Assembly (NCBI GenBank): GCA_020638975.1
Contig: JACKHN010000010.1
Span: 248,001-312,000 of the forward strand
Direction: 5' to 3'
Source: Planctomycetaceae bacterium
GTDB lineage: Bacteria > Planctomycetota > Planctomycetia > Pirellulales > Pirellulaceae
DNA length: 64,000 bases
The position numbers and the translations under genes are program-made. The notes beneath the pieces are model-generated. The model was not told where the DNA came from. It searched no databases and saw nothing but the letters and a program-made list of their open reading frames with translations. The stretch's first letter is position 1; every line of letters begins with the position of its first letter. Shown one piece after another: positions 32,914-42,398 of the stretch.

Positions 32914-34806
32914 ATGGTGCGACACGCAAATCGTCAAATCCGCCGTTCGATTTTTTTGAAGCTCGCGACTTTCGTTGCGTTCGTGGTCATTCTGACCGCC
33001 ACCATCGTAAGTTGGGTCGGCTTCCGTTTTGCCAAGAAAAGTTTGAACGACGAGATCCACACGCGACTCGATACGCTCGCACATGATCGCGAGGAACGTT
33101 TGCGGTCTTATGTCTCTCAACAAAAGGAACGCGCTGCACTAGTCGCGAGCCGGACGCGATTGCGAGCCCAATTGCTGGACCGACTAGATAACACGACCCC
33201 GGTACCAACTGGTTTCATCGAAGGCACGCGGCAGATCCTCATCGATGCAAACGAGACAACGGCAGATTTCTTAGCGATTTGGGTGACTGATCCCGATGGG
33301 AATGTAGTGACCGCGACGGACGACGCATACCTGGGACGCAACTACTCTTCGGATGCGGACTATCAGCGTGGTCGGCGCGAGCGACATCTCGGCACCCCGA
33401 GAATTGAGAACGGGATGCTGATCGCCCAACTTGTTGCACCCGCATATGCGGAGAACGGGATGTTTTTGGGGGTGGTCATGGTGTTGCTTGACTTACATCG
33501 CTTGGAGGATCTTCGATCCGATCGAACTGGATTGGGAGAGACGGGAGATGTGATCGTCGCTCATGCCGACGGTGACCGACTGCGACGTTTGATCCCCTTG
33601 CGAACCGAATCGCGAACCGGCATTCGCAGTGCCGAAGCGCCTGCCTTGGCGTCCGCTGTGGAAGGTTCGAGCGGGCGCGGGTTGAGTATCCATAATGGTA
33701 AGCAAGTGCTGGCGGCATGGCGTCCATTTCCGTACCAGTCGCCCGACTTTCAGAAGTGGGGCATGATCGTCAAGATTGATGCAGCGGAAGCCTACGCGCC
33801 GATTGCTCACTTGCGTCGACTGCAATGGATTCTGGAAGGGGTGCTGGTTGTTCTCGGTATCGGGACCGCGCAGTTCGTTGCGCGTAGGTTCTGCGCTCCG
33901 ATCCAAGCGATGGCTGCGGTCGCGAAACAACTCGCACAAGGGAATCTGCATGCTCGCGTGGACGTGCAATCCACCGACGAGGTCGGACAGCTTGCGGAAT
34001 CACTAAATCAGATGGCAGATGAATTGTCGCAGTCACACGCGCAACTCGAAGCCCGCATTCTAGAACGCACGACAGAATTGGAAGAGAAGAATCAGCACCT
34101 TGAAGTTGCCCGAGCGTCACTATTACGCAGTAACGAAGACTTACAGCAGTTTGCCTACGTCGCCTCCCACGACCTTCAGGAACCGTTGCGCGCCGTATCA
34201 GGTTATTGTCAGCTCCTGCAATCCAAGCTCGAAGATACCGCCGATGAAGACGTAAAGAGCTTCCTGGGTCACGCAACAGATGGTGCCAAACGCATGAAGG
34301 CACTCATTGACAGCTTGCTAGACTTTGCACGCGTGGAAACTCGTGGCGACGGGATGGAACTAACCGATACCGGTGCCGCCGTCGCAGAAGCGATCGCCAA
34401 TCTCGGCGCGGCGATCGAGGCCAGCGGAGCGCAGATAGACGTTCCAGAACTGCCCGAGTTGATTGCAGATCGGGGCCAGCTTGTCCGGCTCTTTCAAAAC
34501 CTAATTGGTAACGCCATCAAGTTCCGAGGCGACGCCATTCCGCAGGTGGAAGTTGCTGTTGAGGACCAGGGAGAGCATTGGCTGTTTTCGGTGTGTGACA
34601 ACGGAATCGGCATCGATTCGAAGTACGCAGGTCGGATTTTTGTCATCTTTCAACGTCTTCACACTCGCACTGCCTATCCGGGCACGGGCCTCGGTTTAGC
34701 AATCGCGAAACGGATTGTGGAGCGTCATGGAGGAAGAATCTGGATGGAGTCGCAGGTTGGAAAGGGCAGCAAGTTTCTATTCACGATTTCGAAAAGAAGA
34801 GAGTGA
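32914..34806 (+). CDS. Membrane sensor histidine kinase with Cache-type sensor and HAMP
   Basis: A 630-residue sensor kinase. A membrane segment at about 15-38 and another at about 308-328 enclose an extracytoplasmic sensor region with a Cache-like pattern (DFLAIWVTDPDGNVVTATDD). A HAMP domain (RRFCAPIQAMAAVAKQLAQG), a coiled coil and the dimerisation helix FAYVASHDLQEPLRAVSGYC with phospho-acceptor His419 follow. The ATPase domain has NLIGNAIKFRGD, CDNGIGI and YPGTGLGLAIAKRIVERHGG. The DLQEPLR-type core is shared with the second kinase at 35038. The stop overlaps the GTG of a broken receiver gene. Confidence 0.93.
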   Translation: MVRHANRQIRRSIFLKLATFVAFVVILTATIVSWVGFRFAKKSLNDEIHTRLDTLAHDREERLRSYVSQQKERAALVASRTRLRAQLLDRLDNTTPVPTGFIEGTRQILIDANETTADFLAIWVTDPDGNVVTATDDAYLGRNYSSDADYQRGRRERHLGTPRIENGMLIAQLVAPAYAENGMFLGVVMVLLDLHRLEDLRSDRTGLGETGDVIVAHADGDRLRRLIPLRTESRTGIRSAEAPALASAVEGSSGRGLSIHNGKQVLAAWRPFPYQSPDFQKWGMIVKIDAAEAYAPIAHLRRLQWILEGVLVVLGIGTAQFVARRFCAPIQAMAAVAKQLAQGNLHARVDVQSTDEVGQLAESLNQMADELSQSHAQLEARILERTTELEEKNQHLEVARASLLRSNEDLQQFAYVASHDLQEPLRAVSGYCQLLQSKLEDTADEDVKSFLGHATDGAKRMKALIDSLLDFARVETRGDGMELTDTGAAVAEAIANLGAAIEASGAQIDVPELPELIADRGQLVRLFQNLIGNAIKFRGDAIPQVEVAVEDQGEHWLFSVCDNGIGIDSKYAGRIFVIFQRLHTRTAYPGTGLGLAIAKRIVERHGGRIWMESQVGKGSKFLFTISKRRE

Positions 34807-34997
34807 CGCCCGCGGCAAGGGAACTGGGCGGACCGATTGAGAGTTTGTTAATCGAGGATAGCCTGACGGATGCTTTACTTGCCAAGGAGGCACTTAAACG
34901 CTGCCTACGATCGCAATGTAAACTGTTATGCTACGAAGCCAGTAGATTTTTAAAGACTTTATCGAAGTCATGCGATCTCTCAGTCGCTTCACGTTGA
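34803..34997 (+). pseudogene. Truncated response-regulator stub
   Basis: From a GTG at 34803, overlapping the kinase stop, the frame reads GGPIESLLIEDSLTDALLAK in the style of the intact receiver at 36636 (GRPVEILLVEDSPSDALLAK), but similarity ends near 34901 and the frame stops at 34997. The phospho-acceptor and the rest of the receiver are gone. The stub shows that this kinase once had its own coupled receiver. Confidence 0.8.
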
Positions 34998-35037
34998 CTT
35001 GGGTTGCGTTACCAACCAACAACTGATTGCCTGACCT

Positions 35038-36636
35038 ATGGACGGTGTTCGAAACGAAACATTCGAGATTCCAGCAACACGTGGGCCGGGTCGTGTCCTA
35101 TGGTTCATCCTGGCGATCAGCCTCGCGATCCATGTACTTTGCCTTGTCGCGGGCCGGACTTGGATGAAGGAGTGGACTTGGCCGCAAGAGCCGTTCCACG
35201 CCACCATCGAAATGGCTGGCGGGATGATTGCGCTCGGTGTGGCTTGGATGTTGTTGTCGTTGGAGCGACTGCGAGCGGGCACGAGCTATAACGTCTGGAT
35301 CGCTGCGGCCTTGGTCGGCATGGGGATCCTCGACAGCCTGCATGCCATGGTACTCGTTGGCCAAACCTTTGTGTGGTTGCACAGTACGGCGACCCTAGTC
35401 GGTGGATTGCTGTTCGTCTTGGTTTGGCTGCCGCCGCGTTGGCAGCACCACATGCGCTGGTGGCCCTGGGTGGTGATGTGCGGCGCACTGGTGTTTGGCG
35501 GCATATCGTTGCTGCTCCCGGATCTGATGCCACGGATGGTCGCCAACAAGCAATTCACGGCTTGGGCGAAAGGCATAAACCTTGTCGGCGGAATCCTGCT
35601 ATTCGCGGCCGCCGCCCGGCTCGTGCACACTTATCTGCGGACGAAGAACATCGACGACCTACTATTCTGTTTGCATTGCGGACTATTCGGAGCAGCCGCA
35701 ATCATGTTCGAGCAGTCTCAGTTGTGGGATTTGCCGTGGTGGGGCTGGCACCTATTGCGTTTAATGGCTTACGGTGTGGCACTTTGGTTCGTGGTAGAGA
35801 CCGACTTGCGTACGGCCAAAGAGCTACGCGACCGCGAGGTGACGAGGGCTCGCGTGGCCGCGCTCGAAGAGAGTGCCGAGGAACTCGCACACGCAAATCG
35901 CCAACTACAAGGCTATGTCGATGCCCTCTCTAAAGCCAAGGAAGCATTGGAACGCAGCAACGCTGATTTGCAGCAATTCGCCTACGTCGCGTCGCACGAT
36001 CTCCAGGAACCATTGCGAGCCGTGGCGGGATACTGCCAACTGCTTGAAACGAGATTGCAAGATAATTCCGACGAAGATGTTCAGACGTTCCTCGCCCACG
36101 CAACTGAAGGTGCCAAGCGGATGCAGGCTTTGATCAACAGCTTGCTCGACTATGCTCGCGTCGAGAGTCGCGGTAAAGAGTTTTCTCATGTGGATGTCCA
36201 CGACGTGTTAAACGAAGCGATGGCGAATCTCAGCGTCGCGATCGAGGAGTGTGCTGCAGAAGTTACGTGCGACGAAATGCCGTCAGTTCTGGGCGACCGT
36301 GACCAACTCGTACGACTGTTTCAGAACCTCATCGGAAACTCTATCAAATTCCGCCGAGACGAAGCTCCTCGAATCCGAGTCAACGCTCAGGCGAACATGA
36401 ATCATTGGCACTTCTCCGTGAGCGACAACGGAATTGGTCTTGAGCAACAGTACGCAGATCGGATCTTTGTCATCTTTCAGCGACTGCACACGCGAACGAA
36501 GTACCCAGGAACCGGATTGGGGCTTGCGATTACCAAACGAATCGTCGAGCGGCATGGTGGCCGCATGTGGGTCGAATCCCAGCCCGGTGTGGGAAGTACC
36601 TTCTTCTTCACCCTTCCACGAAATGCGAGTCATTGA
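35038..36636 (+). CDS. Membrane histidine kinase with multi-span N-terminal sensor
   Basis: A 532-residue kinase with about seven hydrophobic segments in residues 18-250, a MASE-like integral membrane sensor, then a coiled coil and the helix FAYVASHDLQEPLRAVAGYC with phospho-acceptor His320. The ATPase domain has NLIGNSIKFRRD, SDNGIGLEQQ and YPGTGLGLAITKRIVERHGG. Its cytoplasmic part is close to that of the kinase at 32914, which points to duplication with sensor replacement. The stop overlaps the start of the receiver gene by one base (TGATG), so the pair is translationally coupled. Confidence 0.92.
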   Translation: MDGVRNETFEIPATRGPGRVLWFILAISLAIHVLCLVAGRTWMKEWTWPQEPFHATIEMAGGMIALGVAWMLLSLERLRAGTSYNVWIAAALVGMGILDSLHAMVLVGQTFVWLHSTATLVGGLLFVLVWLPPRWQHHMRWWPWVVMCGALVFGGISLLLPDLMPRMVANKQFTAWAKGINLVGGILLFAAAARLVHTYLRTKNIDDLLFCLHCGLFGAAAIMFEQSQLWDLPWWGWHLLRLMAYGVALWFVVETDLRTAKELRDREVTRARVAALEESAEELAHANRQLQGYVDALSKAKEALERSNADLQQFAYVASHDLQEPLRAVAGYCQLLETRLQDNSDEDVQTFLAHATEGAKRMQALINSLLDYARVESRGKEFSHVDVHDVLNEAMANLSVAIEECAAEVTCDEMPSVLGDRDQLVRLFQNLIGNSIKFRRDEAPRIRVNAQANMNHWHFSVSDNGIGLEQQYADRIFVIFQRLHTRTKYPGTGLGLAITKRIVERHGGRMWVESQPGVGSTFFFTLPRNASH

Positions 36637-37094
36637 TGCCAAACGGAAAGAACTTAGGTCGCCCCGTCGAGATCCTGCTCGTCGAAGACAGCCCCAGCGA
36701 TGCACTACTTGCAAAAGAAGCGTTGCGCCAAGGAAAAGTGAAGAACACGCTACACCACGTCGAGGATGGCGTCGAAGCAATGGCGTTCTTGAGAAAGGAA
36801 CCTCCCTTCATCGACGCACCTCGTCCCGACGTGATCTTGCTCGATTTGAACCTTCCACGGATGAGCGGCCAGGAAGTACTGAAAGCCATTCGTGACGATA
36901 AACGCCTCAGCTCGCTCTCTGTGATCGTCTTAACGACCTCGAGCGACGAGCGTGATGTCTTGGCGGCATATGGCTTGAAAGCTAATTGCTACATCACGAA
37001 GCCCGTTGATATGCAGCAGTTTATCGCCACGATGCAGGCACTCGAAGGTTTTTGGCTTACGTGGGTGACGCTTCCACCTGGCTCCGTCGAGTAG
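36636..37094 (+). CDS. Single-domain response regulator (Rcp1/CheY-like)
   Basis: A 152-residue receiver with VEILLVEDSPSDALL, phospho-acceptor Asp70 (VILLDLNLPRMSG), VIVLTTSS and the lysine in NCYITKPVD. It is the direct partner of the kinase at 35038, with overlapping stop and start codons. It has no output domain. It closely resembles the receiver at 30265, so cross-talk between the two halves of the signalling region is possible. Confidence 0.93.
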   Translation: MPNGKNLGRPVEILLVEDSPSDALLAKEALRQGKVKNTLHHVEDGVEAMAFLRKEPPFIDAPRPDVILLDLNLPRMSGQEVLKAIRDDKRLSSLSVIVLTTSSDERDVLAAYGLKANCYITKPVDMQQFIATMQALEGFWLTWVTLPPGSVE

Positions 37095-37239
37095 CGATTT
37101 TGCTGTTCAACCGCCGTCTGCCTGTGAATTTCCTAGTTATTCCATTACGTCCGATCCCTGTTTAGGGTGGAGGTATCGGTGCAATCTTTTCTTGTTCTTG
37201 ATGGTTCATTCGAGCCGATTGCACGCCAGGAGAAATCGC

Positions 37240-37890
37240 ATGAGCGTCAGGCTGAAGGTGTTGCACGGGGCCATTAAAAAGCGAGGTGAATGGCAGCTGA
37301 CCGTTCCCATCAAGAAGTCTCCCTTTGTAATCGGACAGGCGACGGACTGTAACATGCGTTGCTATGGCCGCGCGATCAGTGACTATCACTGCGAGATCAG
37401 CGTTAGCGACTTCGGCGTATTCGTGCGCGATTTGCGAAGCGAAAGCGGAACCTTCATTAATGGTGAGAAGCTCACGAGCACGCAACGGTTCGTCAACGGC
37501 GATCAACTCCGACTAGGACGTCTCGCCTTTGAACTTCTCGTTCAGCGCCCTCACCCAAATTCGCGGAACGATGCCTTTGGCGAATTCGTAAGCGACATGT
37601 TGCTGGACGCCGATGAAGCCGACCGCCAAGACCGCGCTCGCGCACCCGAAACTCGGTGGTATCAAGTCGAACCAGCGGTTCCACGCGATCCCTATGAAGG
37701 CATGACCGCGAAAGAGCGACTGATCGCCAAAGCTCGCAAAAAGCTACCGCCCAAACAAAACCAACCGATGAAACTGCCGAAGCGCGTTTACGTCGCCAAC
37801 AGTACGAATCAGGCCGTCACGGAAACACTCGCGACCTACTACCAGGGGCTCGATGTCGATTCGTCGAGTTGGAATGTTTCTGATCGATAG
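37240..37890 (+). CDS. FHA-domain protein with unknown C-terminal extension
   Basis: A 216-residue protein. Residues 1-100 form an FHA domain (SPFVIGQATDCNMRC, RAISDYHCEISV, VRDLRSESGTFINGE, NGDQLRLGRLAFEL) that would bind phosphothreonine peptides. The remaining 115 residues are acidic then basic (GMTAKERLIAKARKKLPPKQ) and not recognised. AGGAG lies upstream of the ATG at 37240. The stop is 9 bp from the converging FixJ-type regulator gene. It may read the output of the Ser/Thr kinase at 40320. Confidence 0.88.
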   Translation: MSVRLKVLHGAIKKRGEWQLTVPIKKSPFVIGQATDCNMRCYGRAISDYHCEISVSDFGVFVRDLRSESGTFINGEKLTSTQRFVNGDQLRLGRLAFELLVQRPHPNSRNDAFGEFVSDMLLDADEADRQDRARAPETRWYQVEPAVPRDPYEGMTAKERLIAKARKKLPPKQNQPMKLPKRVYVANSTNQAVTETLATYYQGLDVDSSSWNVSDR

Positions 37891-37899
37891 TCGAACGCT

Positions 37900-38517
37900 T
37901 TAGTCGCCGCTCATCTGTGAAATCATGACCATTCGCACCAAGTCCGGCACCGAGTCTGCTTCCATCTTCTCCAGAATACGAGTCCGTTGATTCTTGACGG
38001 TGTTGGGGCTTGTTCCCAATTCAGAAGCAATGATCTTGACCCACTTGCCCGCCACGAGTTTCTCCATCACTTCACGTTCCCGATCCGAGAGAGTCGCTAA
38101 ACGCTCGCGAATTAACTTCCGCTCCACGGGATCGATATCAAGCTGTACGTGTTGAGCGCTGGCATCTTGAATGCGTTTGATGAGCGTATCGTCGTTAAAC
38201 GGCTTTTCGATGAAGTCAAACGCTCCCATTCTCACCGCGTTGACTGCCATGGGGATACTTCCGTGTGCGGTCAACATGATGATCGGCAGACGAATTCCTT
38301 CTTCGTTCAAACGACGTTGCAACTCGATGCCGTCGATCTCGGGCATTTGTACGTCCAACAGCAGGCAGCCTTGTCGCGAACGGTCGTAACGATCGAGGAA
38401 GTCTCTTCCCGAACAATACGTTTCGACTCGAAACCCAGCCGCTTCCAGCATGCAACGGACTGCATCTCGCACGGACTCGTCATCGTCGACGACGAACACA
38501 GCGGGCTGGCCTTTCAT
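37900..38517 (-). CDS. FixJ/NarL-type response regulator (receiver plus LuxR helix-turn-helix)
   Basis: A 205-residue DNA-binding response regulator. The receiver has VFVVDDDESVRDAV, phospho-acceptor Asp55 (CLLLDVQMPEIDG), IIMLTAHGSIPMAV and FIEKPF, the FixJ pattern. The C-terminal LuxR domain has LSDREREVMEKLVAGKWVK followed by IASELGTSPNTVKNQR. It is coupled to the upstream kinase gene by an ATGA overlap (38514-38517), so the two form a cognate pair. Target genes are unknown. Confidence 0.95.
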   Translation of the reverse strand: MKGQPAVFVVDDDESVRDAVRCMLEAAGFRVETYCSGRDFLDRYDRSRQGCLLLDVQMPEIDGIELQRRLNEEGIRLPIIMLTAHGSIPMAVNAVRMGAFDFIEKPFNDDTLIKRIQDASAQHVQLDIDPVERKLIRERLATLSDREREVMEKLVAGKWVKIIASELGTSPNTVKNQRTRILEKMEADSVPDLVRMVMISQMSGD

Positions 38518-39812
38518 GACGCGTTCCCCCGTGAGAATCCAGCCAGCGGTGAACTAACCTCCGGCGTTTCTGTTCGGATCGGCAGAGTAAATCGAAACGT
38601 CAAGCCACGACCTAGATTAGGCGCGACAGAGAACTTTCCGTGATGCGATTCTACGATCGAACGACTGATCGACAACCCGAGACCGAGTCCTTCGTCCTTC
38701 GTCGAGAAGAACGGCTCGAACACGCGACTCAACGTTTTTGCGTCCGCTCCCGGACCGCTGTCGATGACCTGTACCTCGATGTTCTCTTGAGTATCTCGGG
38801 CGCTGCGAATACGAAGTTCGCCACCGTCCTCTGACATCGCGGCGATTGCATTGCGCACTAGGTTCACAATCACTTGTTCGATTTGCACTCGATCGGCGGC
38901 CACCGTCGGCAACGATTCGTCTAACTCCAATACGAGCTCAACACCGTTCGTCCGCATTTCAGCTGCCACGAGTTCGGTCACTTCGCGGATGGACTCATTC
39001 ATACAAAAGGGAACACGTTCCGAATCGCGTTTGGTGACCAAGCGTCGCAGTCGCTGAATGATTGCCGCACCACGCTTTGCCTGGTCGGCGGCTTTCTGCA
39101 TTTCCAATTCGATCTCGTCGCGAACCGCTTCCTCTTCCCAATCATCGTCGCTCATCCGACGCAGACAGCTGTGCGTGTAGGCGACGATGGCCGTCAGCGG
39201 CTGATTCAGTTCGTGTGCGAGGCTGGATGCCATCTCGCCGAGCGTGTTCAGCCGCGACAAGTGAGCAAGCTCCTCGTGTCGCGCCCGAGCGAACTCTTCG
39301 GCCCGCTCACGATCACGGATCGCTTGCTTTAGCACTTCGTTGGTACGGCTAAGTTCCTCGGTGCGTTCCGCAACGCGTTCCTCCAACAGATCGTGAGCTT
39401 GTTGCAGCGCCGTCTCAACACGCTGTCGTTCAATTGCATAGCGCAACGAGCGAACCAACACGCCACTACTGATCTGATCTTTGACCAAATAATCTTGAGC
39501 GCCCCGTTGCAACGCTTCCAACGCGACGTTTTCGTCGTCCAGCCCGGTAAGCACTACAATTGGAATCGTCGGGCAGGCGCAATGGATGCGTTCGCAACCG
39601 GTGATTCCGGTGCTATCGGGGAGACTCAGGTCTAGCAATAAGACATCGGGGACGTCACTCGCGATACAATCGAGCGCTGTCTGTAACTTGTCGACGCTCC
39701 GGCAGGCGAACAGTTCACGCTGATTCTTGGCGAGAAATGTTCTAATAAGCAGCGCGTCAGCTGGATTGTCTTCGACAATTAGCACACGAACAGACTCACC
39801 GCTTCCAACCAT
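38514..39812 (-). CDS. Receiver-histidine kinase hybrid (FixL-type kinase core)
   Basis: A 432-residue cytoplasmic kinase with an N-terminal receiver (VRVLIVEDNPADALL, phospho-acceptor Asp61, YLVKDQ), a coiled coil (about residues 140-190) and the kinase core LNTLGEMASSLAHELNQPLT with His200, as in FixL. The ATPase domain has NLVRNAIAAM, IDSGPGA and LGLGLSISRSIVESHHG. With no membrane segment or PAS domain, its input is probably phosphorylation or protein binding at the receiver, perhaps from one of the DLQEPLR-type kinases nearby. It phosphorylates the coupled FixJ-type regulator. Confidence 0.93.
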   Translation of the reverse strand: MVGSGESVRVLIVEDNPADALLIRTFLAKNQRELFACRSVDKLQTALDCIASDVPDVLLLDLSLPDSTGITGCERIHCACPTIPIVVLTGLDDENVALEALQRGAQDYLVKDQISSGVLVRSLRYAIERQRVETALQQAHDLLEERVAERTEELSRTNEVLKQAIRDRERAEEFARARHEELAHLSRLNTLGEMASSLAHELNQPLTAIVAYTHSCLRRMSDDDWEEEAVRDEIELEMQKAADQAKRGAAIIQRLRRLVTKRDSERVPFCMNESIREVTELVAAEMRTNGVELVLELDESLPTVAADRVQIEQVIVNLVRNAIAAMSEDGGELRIRSARDTQENIEVQVIDSGPGADAKTLSRVFEPFFSTKDEGLGLGLSISRSIVESHHGKFSVAPNLGRGLTFRFTLPIRTETPEVSSPLAGFSRGNAS

Positions 39813-39874
39813 TTGTCGACTTCCTGAGTTTCCAAGGGACGTCGCTTCGACCGGAACGCGATGGCGTGAATCGC

Positions 39875-40132
39875 CTACGCCGCAGCCTGGCCAGTCGTAT
39901 CGCTTCGAGCCAGCGATTTCTCTTCCTGCTCAAACTTCGCTCTACTTTGCTCGATCAACCAATTGATGTCGATCCCTTGCAGCTTGCAGACATGCATCAC
40001 GTCGGCAGTTAAGGTCACCATGGCTTCATCGACGGGATCGCCACCGAGTCCTTGGCCGAGCCAAGTATAATGTCGAGAGCGTATTACGTCTGCAACTTTT
40101 CGATACCAGTTACGCCGGAATTGTTGGGGCAT
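39875..40132 (-). CDS. Small hypothetical protein
   Basis: An 85-residue protein I do not recognise. It has a basic, aromatic start (RRNWYRKVADVIRSRHYTWLGQG), then DPVDEAMVTLTADVMHVC and INWLIEQSRAKFEQEE, probably all helical. GGGAGG lies 8 bases before the ATG, a strong ribosome-binding site that argues for a real gene. It ends 62 bp before the hybrid kinase start on the same strand, so it may be the first gene of that operon. Confidence 0.6.
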   Translation of the reverse strand: MPQQFRRNWYRKVADVIRSRHYTWLGQGLGGDPVDEAMVTLTADVMHVCKLQGIDINWLIEQSRAKFEQEEKSLARSDTTGQAAA

Positions 40133-40319
40133 GACACGCCTCCCACTTCGAAGAACCTCGGGTCGCTCGCCAGAACAGCGAACATTTGATTAGATAAGCA
40201 AATTTTATTCGTATCGCGTTCCGTGGCAACATCAGCTTGTGTCACCTGGGAAACTCGCAGGCGTCGGCGGACGCATCCCTTGCCTTTCCGAGCCAGCACT
40301 GCTTCCTTCGCCTTCGTGG

Positions 40320-42269
40320 CTAACGGTTCTTAGAGAATGCGACCAACAACTCGCAGACCAATTGCCCGCCATCCTTGTCCCTTCGAGCGGTAATGATGTG
40401 ACCAAAACTCTGCGTCGGTTGCTGGTCACTCCAAGCTACAGCGGATCGCGCGCGGATCTCGATCGGTAAGTATTCGTTGGCAGCGGCGATATGGCCGTCC
40501 AGGACGCCGCTTTCGGCCAGGACAGCAGTACCACCGCAGATGGCGGTGACGTACCTATCTCGTGTCAACATCCCGTTGATCAGGCGTCGAGCTTGATCGT
40601 GTTCAGTATGCAGGAATTCCAAGCTGCTGAAGGGGTAGGCCCCCGAGAAAATCACCGCGTCGTAGTCGTCCGGATTGGCTTGGCTAACCAACACCGATAC
40701 TTCGACCGATCCGCCACCTTCGCTCGGTGTGGCCTGTCCTAATTGGGAGGAAGCAACATCGACATGGACGCCCGCGGCATCCAACGGTCCACGCACACCG
40801 TAGTAATCGGGAGCCCAGAAGTCGCGAAACGGGAGCACGATCAACACGCGAAATCCTTCTGCGACTGGAAATGTTGTCGGTCGAGGCGAGGATGTATCTT
40901 CTCCCGCCCCCGCATCTTGCGTGTCGCTTAGCTCACCGCCACGAAACATTGCCCCAAGCGAAAACCAACCACCCACGCTGACCAACGCTATCGCGGTGGC
41001 AGCGACAGCAACGATGATCGCCTTACGAGATACTGGACCGTTGTTCCGTGTCAGTTGTGGGGCGTAAGCGGACATTGGATCCGCACTTGGCAACGACTCG
41101 TTGCCGAGCCCCAGTGGATCGGTCTCCTCGGCGACACCGGATATAGCGACGGGCGGCGCGGCAGGTGCGGCAGGTGCTGTTGGCACCTGGCAGAACGGTT
41201 GGAGGGCTGCGGCAACTTCGCCAGGCGATTGAAAGCGGTCGGTCGGCTTCTTTGCCATCATGCGAGTGATGATCTTTGTTAATTCGACTGGAATGTCGCT
41301 TCGCGTGCGTCCGATATCGGCGGGTGCTTGTTCTAAGTGTGCCTTCATTTTGTCAATGGCCGTACCCACCGAGAAGGGAGGCTTACCGGCGAGCATGAAG
41401 TAGAGCGTGCAACCGAGGCTGTAGACGTCCGCGCGGATGTCTGCCTTGCGTGAATCGAGCACTTGCTCGGGAGCGATGTAATCGGGAGTGCCGAGCGTCA
41501 CGCCCTCTTTGGTCAGCTTGGCGGATTCTGAGTCGGCATCGGCCTCGCTGGCGAAGCGAGCGAGCCCGAAATCCAGGATCTTCACGCGGCCTTGCCGAGT
41601 CAGCATCAAGTTCTGAGGCTTGATATCGCGATGCACCATGCCTCGCTCGTGGGCATGCTCCAGCCCTAACGCGACTTGTCTCGCAAAATGGCAGGCATGA
41701 CGGATGGGCAACGGGCCGGTTTTCTCGACTTGCTTGGCGAGATTGATCCCATCGACGAATTCCATCACAAGAAAGTGCAGGCTCCCCGCTTCATCCGCAT
41801 CGTGAGCCGTGACGATGTTCGGATGAGCGAGTTGGGCCGCGGCGCGAACTTCGCCGCGAAACCGTTCGATCGCGTTGCGATTGCGGACGAGCTGATGATT
41901 GATGACCTTGAGTGCCACAGTACGCTGCATCATGCGGTGCTCGGCTTCGTAGACCGTACCCATACCTCCTCGCCCAAGCTGCCGGACGACGCGATATCGA
42001 GAATGGCTGGCTAAGTCACCAGGAACGCAATCGTTTGTTTCGGTCCTTGTCTGAGCACCAACACTGGCCAGTGTCTCGGCGATCGACGTATCCGCATTCT
42101 TCACCTGATTGATCAACGTGTCGTCGGGGATCGACCCCAAGGCTTCGCAGCAGGAATCGCAGCCGCCAACGTGTTCTTCCACTCGATCATGCTCCTCAGC
42201 CGTGAGCTTGCCCAGGATAAAAGCACGCAGCTGCTCGGCTGTTGGGTGCTGAGTGTGAATGTCGACCAC
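40320..42269 (-). CDS. Membrane Ser/Thr protein kinase with N-terminal zinc-finger-like region and C-terminal DJ-1/PfpI domain
   Basis: A 649-residue protein. Residues 1-50 resemble an anti-sigma zinc finger (HPTAEQLRAFILGKL, then HVGGCDSCC). Residues about 92-370 are a PknB-type kinase (LGRGGMGTVYEAEH, VHRDIKPQN, ILDFGLARF, GTPDYIAPEQ). A proline-rich linker and one membrane segment (IVAVAATAIALVSVGGWF) follow, then a DJ-1/PfpI domain with AICGGTAVLAESGVLDG and candidate nucleophile Cys578. The start is GTG at 42269, 9 bases after AAGGAG. It follows the ECF sigma gene at 42399, so it is probably its partner. Confidence 0.9.
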   Translation of the reverse strand: MVDIHTQHPTAEQLRAFILGKLTAEEHDRVEEHVGGCDSCCEALGSIPDDTLINQVKNADTSIAETLASVGAQTRTETNDCVPGDLASHSRYRVVRQLGRGGMGTVYEAEHRMMQRTVALKVINHQLVRNRNAIERFRGEVRAAAQLAHPNIVTAHDADEAGSLHFLVMEFVDGINLAKQVEKTGPLPIRHACHFARQVALGLEHAHERGMVHRDIKPQNLMLTRQGRVKILDFGLARFASEADADSESAKLTKEGVTLGTPDYIAPEQVLDSRKADIRADVYSLGCTLYFMLAGKPPFSVGTAIDKMKAHLEQAPADIGRTRSDIPVELTKIITRMMAKKPTDRFQSPGEVAAALQPFCQVPTAPAAPAAPPVAISGVAEETDPLGLGNESLPSADPMSAYAPQLTRNNGPVSRKAIIVAVAATAIALVSVGGWFSLGAMFRGGELSDTQDAGAGEDTSSPRPTTFPVAEGFRVLIVLPFRDFWAPDYYGVRGPLDAAGVHVDVASSQLGQATPSEGGGSVEVSVLVSQANPDDYDAVIFSGAYPFSSLEFLHTEHDQARRLINGMLTRDRYVTAICGGTAVLAESGVLDGHIAAANEYLPIEIRARSAVAWSDQQPTQSFGHIITARRDKDGGQLVCELLVAFSKNR

Positions 42270-42398
42270 GAGAGGCTTCTCCTTGCGATGTTCCAACAGA
42301 TTCCCATCTGACAGATGAAATGGCAATCCTTGATGAATTCTTTCAGAGAATCTTGATTTTCCGAAGAATCTCCCCATCAGCCTCAGAGGAACGCGATG

